This document shows positions 37,562-45,258 of a DNA stretch of 64,000 nt, one piece after another. The notes beneath the pieces are model-generated. The model ran no database searches, was not told where the DNA came from, and worked only from the letters and a program-made list of their open reading frames with translations. A program made the position numbers and the translations under genes. Source of the stretch: Terrilactibacillus tamarindi (GTDB lineage Bacteria; Bacillota; Bacilli; Bacillales; Sporolactobacillaceae); assembly GCF_009718825.1 (NCBI RefSeq), contig NZ_WNHB01000005.1, positions 98,733 to 162,732 of the forward strand, written 5' to 3'. Positions within the stretch are counted from its first letter, which is position 1. Each line of letters starts with the position of its first letter.

Positions 37562-37702
37562 CCCGCATTAACGGCTATATAGCTCCCCGCTTCAAAGTAA
37601 TGGGTGTAAACGAGCATTCCTAGGTGGGGAATAACTGCTCGCATGAGACAGGTTTACGATCAGTGGGGATGAAGAACCCCCCCCACTGATAGAAGTTTCA
37701 CT
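37562..37702 (+). mobile_element. Family 2 element, copy C (diverged)
   Basis: TTTAT precedes CCCGCATTAACGGC, and CAGTGGGGATGAAGAACCCC with the partner CCCCCACTGATAG and GAAGTTTCACTGG closes it. The middle differs from the other copies and the right-hand TTTAT is degraded, so it is an old copy. It lies upstream of the osmoprotectant transporter promoter. Confidence 0.65.
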
Positions 37703-37767
37703 GGATTGTATAAGAGTTTTAAATGGATTCGAATAAATGAAGCAAGATAGCGGCTTTCTAGATCTTT

Positions 37768-37795
37768 TTACGCTAAAATAGGCTAATACATAATT
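37768..37795 (+). promoter_or_regulatory. Predicted promoter of the osmoprotectant transporter
   Basis: -35 TTTACG and -10 CATAAT are separated by 16 bp, ending 22 bp before the start codon. Confidence 0.45.
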
Positions 37796-37817
37796 ACAAA
37801 CTAGGAGCTGGTGACAG

Positions 37818-38810
37818 TTGATCCGATTTGAGAAGGTCACAAAAGTTTATCCTGATGGCACTCAGGCTGTAAAAGAAATAAGTCTGTCAATAAAAAAAGG
37901 TGAGTTCTTTGTTTTTATTGGAGAGAGCGGGTGTGGTAAGACAACCACTTTGAAACTTATAAATCGACTGATTGATTTAACGAGCGGTTCAATAAAAATC
38001 AATGATAAACCAATATTAGATTACCATATTGATGAACTGCGCTGGAACATTGGGTATGTGCTGCAGCAAATTGCTTTATTTCCTCATCTAACGGTCGCAG
38101 AAAACATTTCGGTTGTTCCGGAATTAAAGAAATGGAAAAAAGAAAAGATAAATCAACGCATCGATGAGCTGTTAGAGATGGTTGGACTGGATCCAAGCGT
38201 TTATCGGGATCGTAAACCAAAGGAATTATCTGGTGGAGAGCAGCAAAGAGTCGGCGTGCTTCGTGCACTTGCCGCTGATCCTGATATTATTTTAATGGAC
38301 GAGCCATTTAGTGCACTTGATCCTTTGAGTAGAGAAAAACTACAAGACGATCTACTACAATTGAAAAATAAAATTCAAAAAACCATTGTTTTTATTACTC
38401 ATGATATGAAAGAAGCCTTGAAACTAGGAGACAGGATAGGAGTCATGAAATCGGGGCAGTTAATTCAAGTTGACTCGCCAGAGGAGTTACTATTAAATCC
38501 AAAGAATGACTTTGTCGAGTCCATCCTACAAACCCAACGAGAAGACACGTTATTGTCAAAATCTCTCGAATCCATTTTGAATCAAATCGATTTAGAACCT
38601 ATAGAAAGTAAGGCAAGCCTTAATGAAGCTTTGATACGATCGTCAGATGTACTGATAACTGAAGTTCTAATTCTATTAATGGAAAATAAGGAGATATATG
38701 TGGAACGTAACGGACGCTTATTGGGGGCTTTTTCTCAAAAAGGTTTGAAGCACTATTTAACAAATCGAAGGAGGGGAGATCATGACATCCTTTCTAAACG
38801 TTTTTCATGA
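37818..38810 (+). CDS. Osmoprotectant (glycine betaine/carnitine/choline) ABC transporter ATPase
   Basis: OpuCA/OpuBA-type ATPase, 330 aa. Walker A GESGCGKTTT, Q-loop VLQQIALFPHLT, signature LSGGEQQRVG, Walker B IILMDEPFSALDP and the His in FITHDMKEA are clear. The C-terminal 80 residues (NGRLLGAFSQKGLKHY) look like a shortened CBS-type regulatory region. The start is TTG, 9 nt after AGGAGC, and I see no better in-frame ATG. Its end overlaps the next gene by 29 bp. Confidence 0.92.
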   Translation: MIRFEKVTKVYPDGTQAVKEISLSIKKGEFFVFIGESGCGKTTTLKLINRLIDLTSGSIKINDKPILDYHIDELRWNIGYVLQQIALFPHLTVAENISVVPELKKWKKEKINQRIDELLEMVGLDPSVYRDRKPKELSGGEQQRVGVLRALAADPDIILMDEPFSALDPLSREKLQDDLLQLKNKIQKTIVFITHDMKEALKLGDRIGVMKSGQLIQVDSPEELLLNPKNDFVESILQTQREDTLLSKSLESILNQIDLEPIESKASLNEALIRSSDVLITEVLILLMENKEIYVERNGRLLGAFSQKGLKHYLTNRRRGDHDILSKRFS

Positions 38811-40302
38811 TCGAGAGGATCAACTCTTGCAAGCTCTCTTAGAGCACTTGCAATTGTCGCTCATCGCACTCTTGATTGCGGTTTTCATAGGTATACCACT
38901 AGGAGTTTACATTACTCGTCACATAAAAGTGGCTGAAATGGTGCTTGGAATCATAGCCATAATACAAACGATTCCATCTCTTGCCTTACTAGGACTATTG
39001 ATTCCACTTGTAGGCATTGGCTCTGTTCCGGCCATCATAGCCCTTGTCGTCTATGCACTACTTCCAATCTTAAGAAATACATATACAGGAATTCGTGATG
39101 TTGATTCATCTCTCATTGAAGCGGCGAACGCGATGGGGATGTCCAATAATAAACGATTAACGAAGGTTGAATTGCCTCTTGCTATGCCTGTCATCATGGC
39201 AGGTATTCGGACAGCCATGGTTCTCATTGTCGGTACGGCTACTCTTAGCGCATTAATAGGTGCAGGCGGACTTGGAGATCTTATTCTACTCGGAATAGAT
39301 CGAAATGATAATGCCTTAATCTTAATCGGAGCCATTCCGGCTGCGTTACTCGCCATTTTCTTTGATTGGCTCTTAAGGTTGGTTGAAAAGCTATCCTTCA
39401 AGCGGGCGATTCAGACAGTATCAGCCGCCTTCATTATTGTCGCTTTTATTGCCGTCATCCCGTATATGCATGGGTCTACTCAAAAGCCCATTGTGATCGC
39501 AGGGAAATTGGGTTCAGAACCTGAAATTTTAATTAATATGTACAAATTGATGATTGAGCAAGATACCGATATTCCAGTCCATCTAAAACCAGGTCTCGGT
39601 AAAACTACCTTCGTCTTTAACGCCTTAAAATCGGATTCTATTGACATTTATCCAGAATTCACTGGAACGGCTGTCGAGACATTCTTAAAAGAGCATGCGG
39701 TGAGTCATAGTGCAGAAGAGGTCTATAATCAAGCCAAGGTCGGACTGGATAAAAAATATCATATGACGTTGCTTAAACCAATGCAATTTAGTGATACGTA
39801 TGCCTTAGCTATTCCTGGGAAAATGGCTGATATGTATCAAATTAAGACCATATCTGATTTAAAAAAGGTTGAATCTAGTATAAAACCAGGTTTTACATTA
39901 GAATTTACGGATCGATCGGATGGGTATAAAGGAATACAAAAAACCTATGGCCTTCATTTTTCCGATGTAAAAACGATGGAACCTAAGTTGCGTTATGCTG
40001 CGGTGAAAAAAGGAGATATTAATCTTGTAGATGCTTATTCAACAGACAGTGATATAAAACAAAATCATCTCATTGTTTTAAGAGATGATAAGCAACTTTT
40101 TCCACCATACCAAGGTGCTCCTTTGATCAAAACAAGTACTTTACAAAAATACCCAGAACTTAAAACCGTCTTAAACAAACTGGCCGGAAAAATCACAGAT
40201 ACTCAAATGCTAAAAATGAATTATGAAGTGAACGTTCAAGGAAAGTCAGCTGAATCGGTCGCTCGAAATTATTTAAAGCAAGCTGGCCTATTAAAGAATT
40301 GA
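38782..40302 (+). CDS. Osmoprotectant ABC transporter permease fused to substrate-binding domain
   Basis: The N-terminal part (about 15-225) is an OpuB/OpuC-type permease with EAANAMGMSNNKRLTKVELP as EAA loop. After one more membrane helix (about 212-232), residues about 238-506 form an OpuAC-type binding domain (VIAGKLGSEPEILINMYKLM; IDIYPEFTGTAVE). Such fusions occur in lactic acid bacteria and some Bacillales. AGGAGGGGAG precedes the ATG. With the ATPase it makes a complete two-gene importer of compatible solutes. Confidence 0.93.
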   Translation: MTSFLNVFHDREDQLLQALLEHLQLSLIALLIAVFIGIPLGVYITRHIKVAEMVLGIIAIIQTIPSLALLGLLIPLVGIGSVPAIIALVVYALLPILRNTYTGIRDVDSSLIEAANAMGMSNNKRLTKVELPLAMPVIMAGIRTAMVLIVGTATLSALIGAGGLGDLILLGIDRNDNALILIGAIPAALLAIFFDWLLRLVEKLSFKRAIQTVSAAFIIVAFIAVIPYMHGSTQKPIVIAGKLGSEPEILINMYKLMIEQDTDIPVHLKPGLGKTTFVFNALKSDSIDIYPEFTGTAVETFLKEHAVSHSAEEVYNQAKVGLDKKYHMTLLKPMQFSDTYALAIPGKMADMYQIKTISDLKKVESSIKPGFTLEFTDRSDGYKGIQKTYGLHFSDVKTMEPKLRYAAVKKGDINLVDAYSTDSDIKQNHLIVLRDDKQLFPPYQGAPLIKTSTLQKYPELKTVLNKLAGKITDTQMLKMNYEVNVQGKSAESVARNYLKQAGLLKN

Positions 40303-40317
40303 TGGAGGATGTCATAG

Positions 40318-40352
40318 AGACCAAAGCCGATAAATATGGCTTTGGTCTTATT
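40318..40352 (+). terminator. Terminator of the osmoprotectant operon
   Basis: AGACCAAAGCC pairs with GGCTTTGGTCT, followed by TATTT. Confidence 0.85.
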
Positions 40353-40610
40353 TAATATGATTGTTTTTTTAAAAAATAAGAAGAATAATACTATTCAGTA
40401 AACATAAACTGTTGAATATAGGACAAAATAAACCTTATTCTCACATATTAGATAGATAACAATATACTATTATTGAAACTAAAAAAGCAGCTTCGATCAA
40501 TGTTGTCTTAGGGCGATAAATCACTTAGTGTTTGGCATTTCTTAAAATGTGGTATTACTTTAAATATGACATTGCAAATAACAAATTAAAATAATAGGAG
40601 AGATATTATC

Positions 40611-40766
40611 ATGTTAAATAAGCTAAAAGTACACCATAAAAATATTTCAACTGAAACAGACCCTCTATTAGATAAAAAAATGCAAAACTTATTGAACTTG
40701 CTATTAGTGATAAATCCTAATTTTGATATTGATGAATTACTTGATAGTCAGCATAAATTAATCTGA
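40611..40766 (+). CDS. Small ORF of unknown function (51 aa)
   Basis: A 51-codon ORF starting MLNKLKVHHKNISTE and ending LLDSQHKLI, with AGGAGAG 10 nt before the ATG. The first third is basic and the rest has a hydrophobic LLNLLLVINP patch followed by acidic residues, like a small amphipathic or leader-type peptide. A hairpin terminator follows within 50 bp, so it looks like an independent small gene. I do not recognise a family. Confidence 0.5.
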   Translation: MLNKLKVHHKNISTETDPLLDKKMQNLLNLLLVINPNFDIDELLDSQHKLI

Positions 40767-40792
40767 AAATAGATTCATAAAAAATAAAGAAA

Positions 40793-40814
40793 CCCAAGAA
40801 GTCATTTTCTTGGG
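40793..40814. terminator. Hairpin terminator after the small ORF
   Basis: CCCAAGAA pairs with TTCTTGGG. The T-run is better on the minus strand, so it may mainly serve the short-chain dehydrogenase gene. Confidence 0.6.
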
Positions 40815-40863
40815 AATTCCTTTGCTTCTTAGAAACAGTATATTTAGAAATAACTAAAGTGGA

Positions 40864-41655
40864 TTAGATTGAACGAATAATACCGCCTTCGACTCTTTGA
40901 GCTGAACCATTGATGGCGGCTGCCTGTTCAGATGCCAGGTAAACAATGATACTTGCGACCTCTTCTGGCGAAGCGTATCGCTGTATAAGGGATGTTGGTT
41001 CATTAACTTTAAAATAATTTTGTACAAACGTATCAAGATCTTGTTTTTCTGCTTGAGCGGCGCCTTTCATGTAGTTAGCAACCCCTTCTGTCCAAGTGGG
41101 TCCAGGAAGGACAGAGTTGACAGTGACAAAAGTCCCTTTTGTCATTTCTGCCAAACCCCTGGATAAACTAATTAACGATGTTTTAGTCATTGAATAGGGA
41201 ATCATTTGAGGCAAGGGTTTAATGCCGGCTTCACTAGAGAGATTAATGATTCTGCCGGAATCTCTTTTTAGCATCAAAGGCAAAAAATGTCGACATAAAC
41301 GAATGGCGCTTAATACATTGACTTCAAAATAGTGTAGCCATTCCTCATCCGTCACGTCAGCAAAATCTTTTACTTCAAAAAAACCTAAGTTGTTAATTAG
41401 TATGTCTAAATTTCCTATCTCATTTATTTGCTCAATCAATTTTTTGGATTCTTGAACGTCAGCAAGATCTGCTGCAATCCCGTGAACGTTTCCATAATTG
41501 GATAATTCCTCTTTAACAGCCTGTACTTTATCATTTGATCGGCCATTGATGATAACAGAGGCACCTTCTTCTAGAAAAGCTTTTGCTGTGGCTTTTCCAA
41601 TTCCTGCTGTTGATCCTGTCACAAGGACAAGTTTGTCTGAAAGTTTTAGTTCCAT
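40864..41655 (-). CDS. Short-chain dehydrogenase/reductase
   Basis: Classical SDR oxidoreductase of 263 aa. TGSTAGIGKA binds the cofactor, NNLG replaces the usual NNAG, and Ser with YSMTK form the catalytic site (INLSSEAG ... MIPYSMTKTS). Asn-Gly-Arg after strand 2 (IINGRSN) suggests NADP. Substrate unknown. It stands alone on the minus strand. Confidence 0.9.
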   Translation of the reverse strand: MELKLSDKLVLVTGSTAGIGKATAKAFLEEGASVIINGRSNDKVQAVKEELSNYGNVHGIAADLADVQESKKLIEQINEIGNLDILINNLGFFEVKDFADVTDEEWLHYFEVNVLSAIRLCRHFLPLMLKRDSGRIINLSSEAGIKPLPQMIPYSMTKTSLISLSRGLAEMTKGTFVTVNSVLPGPTWTEGVANYMKGAAQAEKQDLDTFVQNYFKVNEPTSLIQRYASPEEVASIIVYLASEQAAAINGSAQRVEGGIIRSI

Positions 41656-41908
41656 ATCTATTCATTCCTTTAAAAAAATAGTGATATTAATTATACAAAT
41701 AAAGTGGCATGGTTGGAAATCATATGCTTTGCTTGGCATGAAGGGTCTAAGGCGATCAAAAACCGAAAGTGGAATAAAGTCCTTTATCTAACTTAAGTTA
41801 TATTATGGTTGCTTTTTGATCCATTTATTCTAATGTTAAAAAACATTAAGAGAAAAAGGCATTGAAGGAGAGAAAGCTACTGCTCTTCAACTAGGAAAAC
41901 TATTTATA

Positions 41909-42062
41909 GAGGTTGTTCAAAAAGTCACCAAATGATAAGCTACGAATCTCGGCGTTGGCTAGTTTTTCCGGTCCTCATGTAGCAAAAACCTACATTCCGG
42001 TCCTCAAAACAGCGCCGCCTTGATCTTCTTGCTTCTAATTTGTCACCTTTTTGAACACGCAC
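41909..42062. mobile_element. Hairpin MITE family 1, copy 3
   Basis: A 154-bp copy with the same ends and inner hairpin as copy 2, flanked by TTATA on both sides (41904-41908, 42063-42067). It sits in an intergenic region and interrupts no visible gene. Confidence 0.9.
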
Positions 42063-42309
42063 TTATATACATAAATATGAACGTATTTGATAGTTTACAT
42101 AGTGGAGTGGGGCTCCAACCTTTAGATGGCCTAAGAAAAATCTGAATAAGAGGACATAACTTCATGTTCTAACGTATGACAATCCCCAACACAATAACCG
42201 AAGTGTATATAAAGCCTCAGATGCTCCGCATTAATTCAGTCGGATTAGCTTAAAAATAATATCTTCATGTATTAAGTTTACTAAACAAAAAAAGTTGAAA
42301 GTTTTTGAA

Positions 42310-42346
42310 TGAAAACGCTTGCATTTGGATGGATTGGTGGTAAAAT
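42310..42346 (+). promoter_or_regulatory. fruR promoter overlapped by a cre site
   Basis: TGAAAACGCTTGCA (42310-42323; one mismatch to cre) overlaps the -35 TTGCAT (42319-42324); -10 TAAAAT follows after 16 bp. Confidence 0.65.
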
Positions 42347-42369
42347 AAAAGTGTGGAGGGGGAAGAAAT

Positions 42370-43119
42370 ATGTTGGCTGAAGAAAGACACAAGATCATAC
42401 TGAATCGTCTTGAAGCAGAACATATTGTGAAGTTACAAGATTTAGTTAACGATCTTCATGCTTCTGAATCCACTGTCAGGCGAGATTTACATGAGTTAGA
42501 AGTTCAACGCTTACTAAGGCGAGTTCACGGCGGAGCTGCATTATTACAACAACGTAGTGAAGAACAGGATATGGAAACAAAATCATCCAAAAACATTCAG
42601 CAAAAGAGAATCATTGCAAAAATGGCAGCAGAACAAATCAAGGATAACGAATGTCTATATATTGATGCCGGATCAACAACGTTAGAAATGATTCCTTATA
42701 TTCACGCAAAAAATGTAAACGTTGTCACTAATGGATACGCCCATGTTGAGGCCTTAGTCAAAAAAAATATGGCAACTTATCTCATCGGTGGTATGATGAA
42801 GCCCAATACAAGAGCTTTTATTGGAAGCGTAGCTATTCAAGCCCTTGATACTTTTAGGTTTGATCGAGCCTTTATAGGTGTTAATGGCATTGACATAGAT
42901 ATGGGTTATACAACACCAGATCCAGAAGAAGCCATGATTAAACGACGGGCACAAGAACTTGCCTTAAAATCTTACATTCTTGCTGATAGTAGTAAATTTA
43001 CAGAAGTATCCTTTAGTAAAATGTTTGATCTCTCTAAAGCATCTATTATTACAAATGAGTTACCTCGAGCGGTTAAAGACATGATACTAAAAGAAACAAC
43101 GGTGATCGAATCTAATTGA
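42370..43119 (+). CDS. fruR: DeoR-family transcriptional regulator (FruR type)
   Basis: A 249-aa sugar-phosphate-responsive repressor. The DeoR HTH (about 5-58; LVNDLHASESTVRRDLHELE) is followed by a ribose-isomerase-like effector domain with IDAGSTTLEM and FIGVNGID...GYTTPDPEEA. It is next to a fructose PTS gene, so it is probably FruR, sensing fructose 1-phosphate. GGAGGGGG precedes the ATG. fruK, normally the next gene, is absent. Confidence 0.88.
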   Translation: MLAEERHKIILNRLEAEHIVKLQDLVNDLHASESTVRRDLHELEVQRLLRRVHGGAALLQQRSEEQDMETKSSKNIQQKRIIAKMAAEQIKDNECLYIDAGSTTLEMIPYIHAKNVNVVTNGYAHVEALVKKNMATYLIGGMMKPNTRAFIGSVAIQALDTFRFDRAFIGVNGIDIDMGYTTPDPEEAMIKRRAQELALKSYILADSSKFTEVSFSKMFDLSKASIITNELPRAVKDMILKETTVIESN

Positions 43120-43140
43120 TAGGGAAAATCACCCAAAAAA

Positions 43141-43154
43141 TGTAACCGCTTACC
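43141..43154. promoter_or_regulatory. cre-like site before the fructose PTS gene
   Basis: TGTAACCGCTTACC differs from cre only in the last base and lies between fruR and the PTS gene. Confidence 0.55.
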
Positions 43155-43202
43155 TTGAGGTTGCGTGACTATTTATATACCATATTGAAGGGAGTCTTCA
43201 TA

Positions 43203-45125
43203 ATGAAAATCACAGATTTAATGATACCTAGTGTGATGATTATGGATATGAAAGCATCAACGAAAGAAGAAGCTATTGATGAACTTATCGCAAGTTTAAA
43301 TAATCAAGGCCGAATTAACGATCCTGCGTTGTTTAAAGACATGATATTAAAACGTGAATTAGAGTCAAGTACGGGGATTGGTGATGGCATTGCGATGCCA
43401 CATGCAAAAACAAAAGCTGTTAATGAAGCAACCGTGGTTTTTGGACGGAGTAGAAAGGGCGTTGATTACGAGGCTCTTGATGGTCAGCCATCACACTTAT
43501 TCTTTATGATTGCTGCTCCAGAAGGTGCCGCTAATGTTCATCTACAAACATTAGCCGCCTTATCCAGATTATTGATTGATCAACCTTTTGTTGAACAAGT
43601 AAAAAATGCTAAGACACCAGCTGATGTTGTACGCCTATTTGATCATAAACAAGCTGAAAAAGAAAGAGAAGAAACGAAAGTCGATGATAATCGGGGGAAT
43701 AAACCATTCATTGTTGCCGTTACGGCTTGTCCAACGGGTATTGCTCATACTTATATGGCAGAAGATGCTTTAAAGAAAAAAGCAGAGGAAATGGGTGTTG
43801 CTATACGTGTTGAGACGGATGGTTCAGAAGGTGTAAAAAATCGATTAACGAATGCTGAAATCGCACAGGCTGTAGGCGTCATTGTCGCTGCGGATAAAAA
43901 AGTTGAAATGGCCAGATTTGATGGCAAGAAAGTATTACAAACAGCTGTAAGTAGTGGTATTCGTAAACCAGAAGAGCTCATTCAAAAAGTATTAGACAAA
44001 AAAGCACCGACGTATCATGCTGAAGGTGGTTCAGATGACTCAGAAGCAAATGATCATAAAGTTTCTGTTTGGGGTAAAATATACAAAGATTTAATGAACG
44101 GGATTTCTCATATGCTACCTTTTGTCGTCGGTGGTGGTATATTACTAGCGGTTTCTTTCCTACTTGAAAATACACTAGGACAAAACAATTCCATCTTCAA
44201 AATGCTAAGTACCATTGCTGGGGGAACCGGAGCGTTTCATTTTCTTATACCGATTTTAGCTGGATATATCGCTTATAGTATTGGTGACAGACCAGCACTT
44301 ATGCCTGGTATGGTAGGTGGACTTTTAGCTGCAAACTCTAATGCTGGATTCCTTGGTGGGCTGGCTGCTGGTTTCTTAGCAGGTTGGATCATCCTTTTTC
44401 TCAAAAAAGTCTTTACTAATTTACCAAAGTCTTTGGATGGTTTGAAACCTGTCTTGATCTTTCCAGTTCTCGGCCTTTTGATAACAGGTAGCTTAATGTA
44501 TTACATTGCAGACCCAATATTCAATTGGGTCAATACAGAACTTGTAAATGTTCTTAACAATTTAGGAACAGGAAATGCCGTTATTTTAGGCCTAGTTCTT
44601 GGTGGAATGATGTCAGTTGATATGGGTGGACCGGTTAATAAAGCAGCTTATACGTTTGCAATCGGTGTCTTTACAAGTAGTGGAAACACAAATGGTTTAA
44701 TGATGGCAGCTGTTATGGCTGGAGGAATGGTTCCACCACTCTCAATTGCTCTTGCTACAACACTATTTAAAAATAAATTTACTGAAAGTGAACAAAAAGC
44801 AGGGATTACGAACTATGTTTTAGGTTTATCTTTTATCACAGAAGGGGCGATTCCATTCGCAGCCTCAGATCCTATGAGAATTATTGGTGCGAACGTCATC
44901 GGTTCCGCGATTGCTGGTGGATTAACTCAATTGTGGCATATTAATGTTCCTGCACCGCATGGTGGTATCTTTGTCATCTTCCTTGCTAATCACGCTTTAT
45001 TATTCCTTGTTTCGATTGCGATTGGAGCCGTTGTATCTGGACTCATTCTTGGTTTCTGGAAAAAACCATTTGATCAAAAAATCGCAGAGTCAGTAACAAA
45101 TGAAAAAGAGATTAATATCCTATAA
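43203..45125 (+). CDS. fruA: PTS fructose transporter subunit IIABC
   Basis: Membrane permease that imports and phosphorylates fructose, 640 aa. IIA (about 1-150) has the phospho-His in GIAMPHAKT; IIB (about 165-265) has the phospho-Cys in VTACPTGIAHTYMAE; IIC (about 295-630) has GGPVNKAAYTF and GAIPFAASDP. The ATG at 43203 follows GAAGGGAG; reading from 43155 is rejected. The IIA-IIB-IIC order is that of enzymes releasing fructose 1-phosphate, yet no 1-phosphofructokinase gene accompanies it here. Confidence 0.94.
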   Translation: MKITDLMIPSVMIMDMKASTKEEAIDELIASLNNQGRINDPALFKDMILKRELESSTGIGDGIAMPHAKTKAVNEATVVFGRSRKGVDYEALDGQPSHLFFMIAAPEGAANVHLQTLAALSRLLIDQPFVEQVKNAKTPADVVRLFDHKQAEKEREETKVDDNRGNKPFIVAVTACPTGIAHTYMAEDALKKKAEEMGVAIRVETDGSEGVKNRLTNAEIAQAVGVIVAADKKVEMARFDGKKVLQTAVSSGIRKPEELIQKVLDKKAPTYHAEGGSDDSEANDHKVSVWGKIYKDLMNGISHMLPFVVGGGILLAVSFLLENTLGQNNSIFKMLSTIAGGTGAFHFLIPILAGYIAYSIGDRPALMPGMVGGLLAANSNAGFLGGLAAGFLAGWIILFLKKVFTNLPKSLDGLKPVLIFPVLGLLITGSLMYYIADPIFNWVNTELVNVLNNLGTGNAVILGLVLGGMMSVDMGGPVNKAAYTFAIGVFTSSGNTNGLMMAAVMAGGMVPPLSIALATTLFKNKFTESEQKAGITNYVLGLSFITEGAIPFAASDPMRIIGANVIGSAIAGGLTQLWHINVPAPHGGIFVIFLANHALLFLVSIAIGAVVSGLILGFWKKPFDQKIAESVTNEKEINIL

Positions 45126-45215
45126 ATAAAACATGAAGAACAAAGAACCAAAATGAGTCTTCCCGAAAAGGAGTTCACTTTAGTTCTTCAATTGGTGTAA
45201 TTAAATATTCAAGAT

Positions 45216-45252
45216 ATAAAAAAAGCTTGAGGGGATCCCTCAAGCTTTTGTA
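45216..45252. terminator. Bidirectional terminator between fruA and nrdJ
   Basis: AAAAGCTTGAGG pairs with CCTCAAGCTTTT around a short loop. A second, weaker inverted repeat (TGAAGAAC/GTTCTTCA, about 45132-45192) precedes it. Confidence 0.88.
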
Positions 45253-45258
45253 TTAAAA

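Larger units (their letters stand above)
41656..42369. other. Intergenic region with MITE copy 3 and the fruR promoter
   Basis: About 700 bp without a convincing gene. It holds MITE copy 3 (41909-42062) and, at its end, the cre-covered promoter of the DeoR-type regulator. Between 42068 and 42300 I see nothing interpretable. Confidence 0.6.
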
